From an uncultured Eubacteriales bacterium (GTDB lineage: Bacteria; Bacillota; Clostridia; Oscillospirales; RGIG7773), in NCBI GenBank assembly GCA_934541205.1, contig CAKTDK010000040.1, positions 1 to 12,308 of the forward strand: 12,308 nt of DNA, written 5' to 3'. The notes under the pieces were generated by a model. That model worked only from the letters and a program-made list of their open reading frames with translations. It was not told the DNA's origin and made no database searches. Below, one piece after another: positions 1 to 6,627 of the stretch. The position numbers and the translations under genes are program-made. How positions within the stretch are numbered: the stretch's first letter is position 1; the number at the start of each line of letters is the position of its first letter.

Positions 1-17
1 ATAAAAATACTGCCGCC

Positions 18-46
18 TTGACGGCAATAAAAAAATTATATAAAAT
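18..46 (+). promoter_or_regulatory. Candidate sigma-A promoter for the aldehyde dehydrogenase gene
   Basis: The -35 box is TTGACG (18-23) and the -10 box is TAAAAT (41-46), separated by exactly 17 bases; each differs from consensus at one position. Transcription would begin near 52-54, leaving a leader of about 30 bases before the ATG at 85, with GGAG at 71-74 as the ribosome binding site. The -35 box lies inside an inverted repeat, TGCCG-N6-CGGCA (11-26), which could be an operator. This is a sequence match only. Confidence 0.55.
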
Positions 47-84
47 TAAAATAACGGACAACTTCAAAAAGGAGTAAAATTATA

Positions 85-1431
85 ATGTACAAATCTATAC
101 TTGACAATATGGATAATTTTCTTCAAAGCGGCGCAGCTATTGATATAAACTATAGGATAAACGCTTTAAAAAAATTAAAAGCTTCAATAAAAAAATATGA
201 AGATGAAATACTTTTATCATTGTATCGCGATCTTGGAAAAAATGCATTTGAAGCTTATGAAACTGAAATAGGTCTTTGTTATACCGAGATAAACAACTTC
301 ATAAAAAACATAAAAAAATGGTCAAAACCAAAAAATGTCCATACAAATATTATAAATTTCGGAGCAAAAAGCGTTGTAAAACCTTGCGCTTACGGAAAAG
401 TTCTTATAATATCTCCCTGGAATTATCCTTTTCAGCTTGCTATAATGCCCCTTATAGGAGCTATAGGAGCCGGAAACTGCGTTTTTCTTAAGCTTTCAGA
501 ATACAGTATAAACACTTCAAAAGTAATAATAAAAATTTTAAAAGATGCTTTTGATGAAGACTATGTTTTCGGAGTATATTTGGAAAAAGAAGAAACCCAA
601 AAACTTTTAAAAGAAAATTTTGAATATATATTTTTTACGGGAAGTCCGAAAATCGGCAAAAAAATTATGGAAAGCGCTTCAAAAAATCTTACGCCAGTAA
701 CATTAGAACTTGGAGGAAAAAGCCCCTGCATTATTTTTGAAGACTGCGATTTAGACCTTGCGGCAAAAAGAACGGTATTCGGAAAATTTTTAAACGCAGG
801 TCAAACCTGCGTTGCTCCGGATTATTGTCTTGTACAAAAAAATATAAAAGATGAATTTCTAAAAAACCTTATAAAATATATAAAAATTTTTTACGGCGAA
901 AACCAGCTTCAAAGCAATAATTTAGGTAAAATAATAAATCAGCTTCATTTTGAAAGATTAAAAAATCATCTTGAAAAGTCTCAAATTATTTTCGGCGGAA
1001 ATACTGATGAAAAAAGTTTAAAAATACAACCTTCTATCATAAAAAACAATATTGATGAAGAAATATTCGGGCCTATACTTCCTTTAATAGAATTTGACAG
1101 TATAGAAAACATAAAAAATTATATAAATAAATATCCAACGCCTCTTTCAATATATATTTTTACGAAAAACAATGATATAATAGAAAAACTTACAAGTGAA
1201 ATTTCTTTTGGCGGAGGCTGTATAAACGATACCATTATGCATCTTACCAATGAAAATCTTCCTTTCGGCGGAGTAGGAAACAGCGGAATGGGAAGTTACC
1301 ATGGTAAAAAAAGCTTTGATACCTTCAGCCATTTTAAAAGCATTCTTATCAGGAAGAATAACTTTGATATTGATATGCGCTATCCAAATAATTCTCAGAA
1401 ACTTGAAACAATAAAGAAAATAATGAAATAG
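85..1431 (+). CDS. Aldehyde dehydrogenase, class 3-like (NAD(P)+-dependent)
   Basis: This enzyme should oxidise an aldehyde to its carboxylic acid with NAD(P)+ in the cytoplasm; the substrate cannot be read from the sequence. All hallmark residues are visible: the oxyanion Asn in PWN (N113), the cofactor-binding Lys (K136), the FFTGS turn (183-187), the general base Glu in LELGG (E208), the nucleophile Cys in GQTC (C242) and EEIFGP (325-330). The C-terminal part LPFGGVGNSGMG followed by a TFSHFKS block, and the length of 448 residues without the usual N-terminal extension, fit the class 3 (fatty aldehyde) branch better than the ~480-500 residue class 1/2 enzymes. The ATG is preceded by GGAG with 10 bases of spacing. 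It is followed after 8 bases by an unrecognised membrane protein, whose ribosome binding site overlaps this stop codon, so the two are very likely co-transcribed and translationally coupled. Confidence 0.93.
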   Translation: MYKSILDNMDNFLQSGAAIDINYRINALKKLKASIKKYEDEILLSLYRDLGKNAFEAYETEIGLCYTEINNFIKNIKKWSKPKNVHTNIINFGAKSVVKPCAYGKVLIISPWNYPFQLAIMPLIGAIGAGNCVFLKLSEYSINTSKVIIKILKDAFDEDYVFGVYLEKEETQKLLKENFEYIFFTGSPKIGKKIMESASKNLTPVTLELGGKSPCIIFEDCDLDLAAKRTVFGKFLNAGQTCVAPDYCLVQKNIKDEFLKNLIKYIKIFYGENQLQSNNLGKIINQLHFERLKNHLEKSQIIFGGNTDEKSLKIQPSIIKNNIDEEIFGPILPLIEFDSIENIKNYINKYPTPLSIYIFTKNNDIIEKLTSEISFGGGCINDTIMHLTNENLPFGGVGNSGMGSYHGKKSFDTFSHFKSILIRKNNFDIDMRYPNNSQKLETIKKIMK

Positions 1432-1439
1432 GTGATAAA

Positions 1440-2498
1440 ATGAAGAAAATAAAATATTTTATTATCCCTGCTGTAATTGTTATATTAGGGGTGGCAATTA
1501 CCGCAATATTGATTTTAACAAAAGACGTTCCTTTTAACGTTATAGCTTCAAAAAAAATAGACAGTCAGAATTTTATCGACAGAAAAGATTTCTTTGCGAT
1601 AAACAACTATAAAAAAGGAATGGCGTTTATATATGCTACAGACGGTGACGAAGAAGACGAAATTATTGTAACTGTAGAAAGTTCTGATTTAAAATCCGAA
1701 GCATTGTCTATAAAACGTGTGGGAAGTAACATATATTTTTGGCAAAATGGAATAAAAAATAATGACTGTAATCTTTATGTTTATAACTTCAATACAGGAA
1801 AAAACAAAAAAATTGACATCAATATCGACTCGGATTTTATAATAACAGATATTTTTGAAGATAATGATAAAAATCCGATTATAATAGGAGATAAAAAGTT
1901 TGAATCAACGTACAAAGGTTTTATTTATCCTTATAAGGAAAACTTAGTTTCTTTCACAAAAGACGGTACGTTTTTTCCAAAAGGTTATAATTTTAATAAT
2001 AAAATACATATTATGAACAAAGACGGCGTTATAATATACGATTATATAAACGATAATATCGAGAATATAAATTTCGGTGAAAATTATATGTATGAAAGCG
2101 GCTTTTCTTCATTAATGTTTACAAATGAAGATATTCTTATTCCGGTAATGATAAGAGACAACAATTCATATTATATAGAAATACTTGACAAAAATAAAAA
2201 TTCTCTTGCAAAAGCTTATGTTCCGGTGGATACGGGGGCCTCTGTAACTTCCGGCAGAATTTCATCATTATTTTCTGTAACTGAAAAAAATGATGATTTG
2301 GAAAATTATATCTGCCATACATTAAGATATATTTACAGCTCCAATAAATTTGAAAACTTTGGCGAAAAAAATTATCCTTTTGACAAAGTAAACAAAAAAG
2401 GAAAATTAGTATGGCGGTATGATTATAATAAGCGGTCGTTTACATTATACGATACTGCTTCTCCAATAAGAATAAACGAAGTGCTTGATATTGAATAA
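1440..2498 (+). CDS. Membrane-anchored extracytoplasmic protein of unknown function
   Basis: I do not recognise this 352-residue protein. It starts with two lysines and a single hydrophobic segment (about residues 6-27), with no lipobox Cys, so it is probably an uncleaved anchor with the remaining ~320 residues outside the cell. That outer part is rich in Asp, Asn, Lys, Tyr and Phe and alternates short hydrophobic stretches (such as NIYFWQNG, LYVYNF, GVIIYDYI, YYIEILD) with polar turns. This suggests an all-beta fold, possibly a propeller of the WD/YncE type, but no diagnostic repeat is clear enough to claim it. An acidic patch DGDEEDE lies at 68-74. Only two cysteines (110 and 292) are present. 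The ribosome binding site AGGTGA (1430-1435) overlaps the aldehyde dehydrogenase stop codon, so the gene looks coupled to it. A strong terminator follows directly. Confidence 0.8.
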   Translation: MKKIKYFIIPAVIVILGVAITAILILTKDVPFNVIASKKIDSQNFIDRKDFFAINNYKKGMAFIYATDGDEEDEIIVTVESSDLKSEALSIKRVGSNIYFWQNGIKNNDCNLYVYNFNTGKNKKIDINIDSDFIITDIFEDNDKNPIIIGDKKFESTYKGFIYPYKENLVSFTKDGTFFPKGYNFNNKIHIMNKDGVIIYDYINDNIENINFGENYMYESGFSSLMFTNEDILIPVMIRDNNSYYIEILDKNKNSLAKAYVPVDTGASVTSGRISSLFSVTEKNDDLENYICHTLRYIYSSNKFENFGEKNYPFDKVNKKGKLVWRYDYNKRSFTLYDTASPIRINEVLDIE

Positions 2499-2503
2499 AA
2501 AAT

Positions 2504-2533
2504 AAATCCTGCGGAAAAATTTCCGCAGGATTT
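2504..2533. terminator. Bidirectional intrinsic terminator
   Basis: A perfect inverted repeat (arms 2504-2517 and 2520-2533, core ATCCTGCGGAA/TTCCGCAGGAT) is followed rightward by TTTTATTTTT and leftward by TTTATTTTTTATT. It can therefore stop both the rightward aldehyde dehydrogenase unit and the leftward Cys-rich gene that ends at 2577. Confidence 0.9.
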
Positions 2534-2576
2534 TATTTTTGTAAATTAAAAATAAGGAATTAATGTAGTCTAAATA

Positions 2577-2735
2577 CTAGCATCCGCAAGTATTTGCGCA
2601 TCCGCAACCGTTGTTAGAGAAATTGCCTGCGCATCCGCAACCGTTGTTAGAGAAATTGCTTCCGCATCCGCCGCAGCAAAGAAGCAATAGAATTATGATG
2701 ATAAACCAGTTACCGCCAAATCCACAACAACCCAT
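2577..2735 (-). CDS. Tiny Cys/Gly-rich membrane-type protein, possible spore-coat component
   Basis: This 52-residue gene is easily missed. It reads MGCCGFGGNW, then a purely aliphatic run (FIIIILLLL, residues 11-19), then CCGGCG, then two copies of an 11-residue unit NFSNNGCGCAG/N, ending NTCGC. Eleven of 52 residues are cysteine. Support for a real gene is an excellent ribosome binding site, AAGGAGG (2744-2750), 8 bases before the ATG, a nearby promoter-like sequence, and a terminator just after the stop. The Gly-rich start followed by a short hydrophobic segment resembles the tiny YjcZ/tiny-TM proteins of Bacillus spores and Cys-rich 'chorion class' proteins annotated in clostridia; this is resemblance, not demonstrated homology. 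Cysteine-rich small proteins of this type often become disulfide cross-linked in spore coats. Function here is inference. It lies 79 bases behind a SpoVB-family gene on the same strand. Confidence 0.8.
   Translation of the reverse strand: MGCCGFGGNWFIIIILLLLCCGGCGSNFSNNGCGCAGNFSNNGCGCANTCGC
2595..2660. repeat. Two-copy 33-bp tandem repeat inside the Cys-rich gene
   Basis: Positions 2595-2627 and 2628-2660 are identical except for their last base (C versus T). The unit is 33 bases, so it adds 11 residues in frame (NFSNNGCGC plus two). The near-identity, including third codon positions, indicates a recent duplication. Confidence 0.93.
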
Positions 2736-2766
2736 GATGAAAACCTCCTTCTTTTGTAATTCAATG

Positions 2767-2794
2767 TATACTATGCCTGATAAAAGAAAAGTGT
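2767..2794 (-). promoter_or_regulatory. Candidate sigma-K (late mother-cell sporulation) promoter
   Basis: Read leftward, AC (2793-2794) is followed after 17 bases by CATAGTATA (2767-2775). The classical sigma-K consensus is AC, 17 bases, CATANNNTA, so this is a complete match. No good sigma-A -35 box is present at the right distance. The start of transcription would fall near 2760, giving a short leader that contains the AAGGAGG of the Cys-rich gene. The match is short, so chance cannot be excluded in AT-rich DNA. Confidence 0.5.
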
Positions 2795-2814
2795 TACATC
2801 ACAGAAAAATTTTT

Positions 2815-4338
2815 TTATTTATTTTTTATAATATTTTTAAAATAATCAAAATCTCCTTTACTCATACAGCCGGTAACAAAAAGCATAAGAAAATATATTA
2901 TACCTCCGAATAATACGGTAAAAATTATATACGGTACCGGCATTATAAGTTTTTCCGTAAGTTTTATTATGAAAATGCAGCATACCGAACAAATAAGAGG
3001 TTTTACCATATACTTTATATAAGAAAATCTTATCCTTGATACTTTTATAAGTCTTTTTAAACATGCCATACTTGTAAAAAAATTGCTTATATACATAACG
3101 GTTATAAGTCCGTATACCCCTATAAACGGTACTAATGCAAACATAAGGCCAACTCTTAAAAAAGAATCTATTAAATTATATTTCATCGTATAAAACTGCT
3201 GATTAAGCGCTTTAAGCATACCGTCTACCACGCTTTCAAGATACATAAGCGGAACTAAAGGCGCTATTGCCTTTAAGAAAAATGAAACATCGCTGTTTTT
3301 ATATATTAATTGTCCCAACTGATTTCCGCAGCAAAAAAATACTGCAAAAATAAAAAACGACATTATAAGCGTTATCTTTATTACTTTCTGTACAATTTCC
3401 GATACAGTCTTAAATTGTTTTTTTGCCGAATAATAAGTTATTTCCGGAACAAGAAGAGTTGAAAATGCGGAAAGTACCGACGATGGAAAGAATAATATAG
3501 GCATGGTCATTCCTTTTAACGCTCCGTAGGTACTTAAAGATTTTTCCTTTGAAAGTCCGTTTTTTGAAAGACCCTGAGGAATAAGGATATTTTCATAAGA
3601 GGATAAAACCGATCTTGCAAGAGAAGAAGTCAAAATAGGAGAACATATACCCAAAAGCCTTGAAACAGGCGAAAATTTCTTTTCAGTTTTAATTTTATTA
3701 TTGTTTTTTCTCTCACCGAAATAAAAGGATAATAAAATTATAAATGCAATCATTTCAGATAAAGTATCACCCAAAGATACTATTTTTAAAGCTGAAGATA
3801 TATCAGAAGGCATAAATAATGTAATAAAAAATATTACTACAAAAATTCTTGAAACCTGTTCAAGAACCTGAACCGCAGAAGATTTCATGACATGGCGTAC
3901 TCCGATAAAATATCCTTTAAGACAAGCCGACATTGCCATAAAAGGAAGACTGAATGCAAGAACTTTTACAGCCTCAATACATCTCTCATCACGTATCCAG
4001 TAATTGCATAAAAGAGACGAACCTGTATACATAAATATCATACACAAACTTCCTACCAAAAAAGAAAAAGCCACGCAACCTCTCATTACACGCCGTATCC
4101 CTCTGGTGTTTCCACAGGCTATTCTTTCTGAAACCATTCTTGTAACCCCAAGAGAAATTCCGGAAGTCGCAATAGTTACAAACAAAAAATATACAGAAAA
4201 AATAAGCTGAAATAAGCCTACTCCTTCAGCACCTATTTTATTTGATATAAAAACCTTAAAAACAAGGCCTAAAACCCTTATAAGAAATGAAGAAATTGTA
4301 AGTATTAAAGTATTTATAATAAGTTTTCCGCTTTTCAT
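2815..4338 (-). CDS. spoVB: SpoVB/MurJ-family lipid flippase (MOP superfamily)
   Basis: This 507-residue polytopic membrane protein belongs to the MviN/MurJ-Wzx-MATE group, which moves lipid-linked sugar precursors across the membrane. The N-terminal block (RVLGLVFKVFISNKIGAEGV, then GLFQLIFSVYFLFVTIATSGIS and TRMVSE, about residues 21-71) is typical of the SpoVB branch, and the length matches SpoVB of Bacillus (about 518 residues). About 12-14 membrane segments can be counted. In Bacillus SpoVB is needed for spore cortex peptidoglycan; the same role here is inferred, and a vegetative MurJ or polysaccharide-export role is the alternative. The ATG has AAAGGA (4346-4351) 7 bases upstream. It is divergent from D-lactate dehydrogenase. 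No terminator is visible after its stop, so read-through into the downstream Cys-rich gene is possible. Confidence 0.87.
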   Translation of the reverse strand: MKSGKLIINTLILTISSFLIRVLGLVFKVFISNKIGAEGVGLFQLIFSVYFLFVTIATSGISLGVTRMVSERIACGNTRGIRRVMRGCVAFSFLVGSLCMIFMYTGSSLLCNYWIRDERCIEAVKVLAFSLPFMAMSACLKGYFIGVRHVMKSSAVQVLEQVSRIFVVIFFITLFMPSDISSALKIVSLGDTLSEMIAFIILLSFYFGERKNNNKIKTEKKFSPVSRLLGICSPILTSSLARSVLSSYENILIPQGLSKNGLSKEKSLSTYGALKGMTMPILFFPSSVLSAFSTLLVPEITYYSAKKQFKTVSEIVQKVIKITLIMSFFIFAVFFCCGNQLGQLIYKNSDVSFFLKAIAPLVPLMYLESVVDGMLKALNQQFYTMKYNLIDSFLRVGLMFALVPFIGVYGLITVMYISNFFTSMACLKRLIKVSRIRFSYIKYMVKPLICSVCCIFIIKLTEKLIMPVPYIIFTVLFGGIIYFLMLFVTGCMSKGDFDYFKNIIKNK

Positions 4339-4353
4339 CAGTTAGTCCTTTAT

Positions 4354-4375
4354 ATATATTTTTATAAAAATATAT
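4354..4375. repeat. 22-bp perfect AT-only palindrome upstream of spoVB
   Basis: ATATATTTTTA and its exact complement TAAAAATATAT meet at 4364/4365, in the divergent region and about 15-37 bases from the spoVB start codon. It could be an operator or a cruciform-prone site, but composed only of A and T it may also be chance in this genome. Confidence 0.6.
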
Positions 4376-4385
4376 GCAGAAAACC

Positions 4386-4415
4386 TTTAGATAAGACTTT
4401 AAAAAGTGGTATAAT
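4386..4415 (+). promoter_or_regulatory. Candidate sigma-A promoter for D-lactate dehydrogenase
   Basis: A consensus -10 box TATAAT (4410-4415) is preceded at 18 bases by TTTAGA (4386-4391), which matches the -35 consensus at four of six positions. The leader to the ATG at 4476 would be about 55 bases and A/T-rich, with AAAGGAG (4463-4469) as a strong ribosome binding site. Confidence 0.5.
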
Positions 4416-4475
4416 AAGAAAAAAAGGTTATAATTATAATAAATTAATTATATTATTTTTATAAAGGAGTAAAAA

Positions 4476-5504
4476 ATGAAAAGAATTGCTTTTTTTGATA
4501 CAAAACCTTATGATAAAATATACTTTGAAAAAATGAAAAATGAGTACGGACTTGAGTTTAAATATTTTGAAAATAAACTTAATTATGAAAACGCTTTTAT
4601 GGCAAAAGGCTATGACGGAGCAGTAGCTTTTGTAAACGACGATATAGATGCAGATACAATAAACTGTCTGTATAAATGCAATATTGAAGTTATTGCAATG
4701 AGATGCTCAGGCTATAATAATATAGATTTTAAAACAGCTTTTGGCAAAATTCATATTTTAAGAGTTCCCGTATATTCGCCTTATGCTGTTGCAGAACACG
4801 CTATAGCGCTGCTTCTTTGTATAAACAGAAAAATTCATAAAGCTTATAATCGTACAAGAGATAACAATTTTTCAATAAACGGGCTTACCGGCTTTGATCT
4901 TTACGGAAAAACCGTAGGAGTAGTTGGAACAGGTAAAATCGGCCAGGTTTTTATAGATATATGCAAAGGTTTTGGAATGAAAATTCTTGCCTACGATCCT
5001 TACCCGATAGATGATAAAGATATAACGTATACCGACATTGATACTCTCTGCCGCGAAAGCGATGTTATCTCCCTTCATTGTCCTCTTACAAAAGAAACTC
5101 ATCATATAATTAATGACCGTACTATTAAAATGATGAAGGAAGACGCCATTATTATAAACACTTCCAGAGGCTCTCTTATAGACAGTGAAGCTCTTACGAA
5201 CGCTCTTGTAGAAGAAAGAATCGGAGGCGCAGGACTCGATGTTTACGAAGAAGAATCCGAATTATTCTTTGAAGATTTTTCAGATAAAATATTAAAAGAT
5301 AACGTTCTTGCAAGACTTGTATCTCTTCCCAATGTAATAGTTACATCACATCAGGCCTTTTTGACAAAAGAAGCTTTGGAAAATATAGCAAAAGTAACCT
5401 GTAAAAATTTATATGATTATTTCGCGGGAAATAATCTGGAAAATGAAATATGCTACAAATGTATAAAATACGGAAAATGCGACCGCAAAGGAAAATGTTT
5501 CTAA
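4476..5504 (+). CDS. ldhA: D-lactate dehydrogenase (D-2-hydroxyacid dehydrogenase family)
   Basis: It should reduce pyruvate to D-lactate with NADH, regenerating NAD+ in fermentation. The Rossmann motif GTGKIG (151-156) and Asp174 at the end of the second strand point to NAD(H). The catalytic triad is present: Arg231 in NTSRG, Glu260 in LDVYEEE and His292 in TSHQAF. The SELFFEDFSD stretch (261-270) and SHQAFLTKEAL are hallmarks of the LdhA-type D-lactate dehydrogenases, so this call is preferred over phosphoglycerate or hydroxyisocaproate dehydrogenase. The length of 342 residues is close to the family norm, but the last ~17 residues form an unusual basic tail with four cysteines in the pattern C-x2-C-x5-C-x5-C (326, 329, 335, 341). 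The gene has its own promoter region shared divergently with spoVB, and no terminator is visible before uppP. Confidence 0.92.
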   Translation: MKRIAFFDTKPYDKIYFEKMKNEYGLEFKYFENKLNYENAFMAKGYDGAVAFVNDDIDADTINCLYKCNIEVIAMRCSGYNNIDFKTAFGKIHILRVPVYSPYAVAEHAIALLLCINRKIHKAYNRTRDNNFSINGLTGFDLYGKTVGVVGTGKIGQVFIDICKGFGMKILAYDPYPIDDKDITYTDIDTLCRESDVISLHCPLTKETHHIINDRTIKMMKEDAIIINTSRGSLIDSEALTNALVEERIGGAGLDVYEEESELFFEDFSDKILKDNVLARLVSLPNVIVTSHQAFLTKEALENIAKVTCKNLYDYFAGNNLENEICYKCIKYGKCDRKGKCF

Positions 5505-5510
5505 ATGGTA

Positions 5511-5539
5511 TAGACATTTTTATATTTATATTGTAAAAT
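5511..5539 (+). promoter_or_regulatory. Candidate sigma-A promoter for uppP
   Basis: TAGACA (5511-5516) and TAAAAT (5534-5539) are separated by 17 bases and each matches consensus at five of six positions. It begins only 7 bases after the D-lactate dehydrogenase stop, and gives uppP a leader of roughly 40 bases ending in the ribosome binding site AGAGG (5576-5580). Confidence 0.6.
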
Positions 5540-5586
5540 AATTTGGTGTTAATTTGCGTTAAATAAAATTATAAAAGAGGTAATAT

Positions 5587-6411
5587 ATGGACTTTTTAGA
5601 ACTTTTAAAAGCCTTTTTCTTCGGCGTTGTAGAAGGAATTACAGAATGGCTTCCCATAAGCAGTACCGGACATCTTATTTTATTTGACGAATTTGTAAAG
5701 CTTAATGTATCGGACCAGTTTAAAGAAATGTTTAACGTTGTTATACAGCTTGGTGCTATACTCGCTGTAGTTGTTATTTTCTTTAATAAGCTTAATCCTT
5801 TTTCTTCAAAAAAAACTTCCATAGAGAAAAAGGATACATATACTCTTTGGGCAAAGGTTATCGTTGGATGTATTCCTGCCGGAATTATAGGAATTTTGTT
5901 TAACGATGAAATAGATAAATATTTTTATAATTTCTGGGTAGTTGCCGCAACTCTTATTATATACGGTATTTTATTTATTATAGTTGAAAACCTTAACAAA
6001 AATAAAACTCCCAAAATAAGCAAACTGTCAGATTTAACTTATAAAACAGCGCTTATGATAGGACTTTTTCAAGTGCTTTCACTGATTCCGGGAACCTCAA
6101 GGTCCGGAGCAACAATTATAGGAGCTATGCTTATCGGTACTTCAAGATTTGTCGCCGCTGAATATACGTTCTTTTTAGCGATTCCGGTTATGTTCGGAGC
6201 AAGCTTTATTAAAATGCTTAAATTTGGATTTGCTTTTACCGGAATGGAACTTGCCATACTTTTAGTTGCAATGATAACTGCTTTTATCGTTTCCGTAATA
6301 GCTATAAAATTTCTTATGGGATATATTAAAAAACATGATTTTAAAGTTTTCGGATGGTATAGAATAGTTCTCGGAATTTTAGTTATCGGATATTTTCTTG
6401 TTATAAAATAA
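5587..6411 (+). CDS. uppP: Undecaprenyl-diphosphatase (UppP/BacA)
   Basis: This integral membrane enzyme removes a phosphate from undecaprenyl diphosphate to regenerate the lipid carrier for peptidoglycan and other envelope polymers; the family also confers bacitracin tolerance. Both active-site motifs are intact: EGITEWLPISSTGH (Glu16, Glu20, Ser26, His29) and PGTSRSG (168-174, Arg172). The length of 274 residues and the spread of hydrophobic segments to the C terminus match the family. The ATG is preceded by AGAGG with 6 bases of spacing. It follows D-lactate dehydrogenase by 82 bases but has its own promoter, so I see no functional link to that gene. Lipid-carrier recycling complements the SpoVB/MurJ-type flippase encoded about 1.2 kb away on the other strand, although the two are not in one operon. 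Confidence 0.96.
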   Translation: MDFLELLKAFFFGVVEGITEWLPISSTGHLILFDEFVKLNVSDQFKEMFNVVIQLGAILAVVVIFFNKLNPFSSKKTSIEKKDTYTLWAKVIVGCIPAGIIGILFNDEIDKYFYNFWVVAATLIIYGILFIIVENLNKNKTPKISKLSDLTYKTALMIGLFQVLSLIPGTSRSGATIIGAMLIGTSRFVAAEYTFFLAIPVMFGASFIKMLKFGFAFTGMELAILLVAMITAFIVSVIAIKFLMGYIKKHDFKVFGWYRIVLGILVIGYFLVIK

Positions 6412-6567
6412 ATTTAAAGATTTTTTAAAGAAAACTTTTAAAAGTTTAAGAAAAGATTTTTCGGCCATTTTATTCCTGATAAATGACACCGTTAATTTTG
6501 TCATTTTGAACTTTTTCTCTGTGATTTTGAACCAATCCGATAAATCTTTTCAACTTTTTAATCTTTC
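6412..6567. other. Intergenic stretch with two minor inverted repeats
   Basis: No convincing gene was seen between uppP and the terminator. It holds a 16-base palindrome AAACTTTTAAAAGTTT (6432-6447) and a hairpin AAATGACA-N10-TGTCATTT (6481-6506) followed by TTGAACTTTTT. Either might help end uppP transcription, but both are weaker than the hairpin at 6568. A leftward 29-codon reading frame (6379-6468) with an AGGA box is listed only as a finding. Confidence 0.5.
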
Positions 6568-6615
6568 ATGTAATAAAACCCGCTTTCTAAATAAAGAAAG
6601 CGGGTTTTATTACAT
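6568..6615. terminator. Strong bidirectional intrinsic terminator
   Basis: A perfect 21-base-pair stem (6568-6588 with 6595-6615, loop AAATAA) has the GC core ACCCGCTTTCT/AGAAAGCGGGT flanked by A- and T-rich ends, so it can act in both directions. It separates the convergent uppP and ung genes and ends the ylxM-to-ung operon 12 bases after the ung stop codon. Confidence 0.93.
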
Positions 6616-6627
6616 ACAATATTAAAT

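Noticed and set aside
1..30. Terminator of a rightward gene ending left of the window
   Set aside because: The hairpin at 11-26 is followed rightward by A-rich, not T-rich, sequence and has only a 5-bp stem; it fits better as part of the promoter region, although sequence to the left is missing.
2595..2660. CRISPR-like repeat
   Set aside because: Two 33-bp units follow each other directly without spacers and encode protein in frame.
2611..2913. 100-codon rightward frame across the Cys-rich gene
   Set aside because: It has no ribosome binding site, a low-complexity Pro/Gln-rich start caused by the 33-bp repeat read on the wrong strand, and it runs into the end of spoVB. The leftward frame is far better supported.
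4476..5504. Phosphoglycerate dehydrogenase or hydroxyisocaproate dehydrogenase
   Set aside because: There is no ACT domain or serA neighbour, and the LdhA-specific LDVYEEE-SELFFED and SHQAFLTKEAL segments favour D-lactate dehydrogenase.
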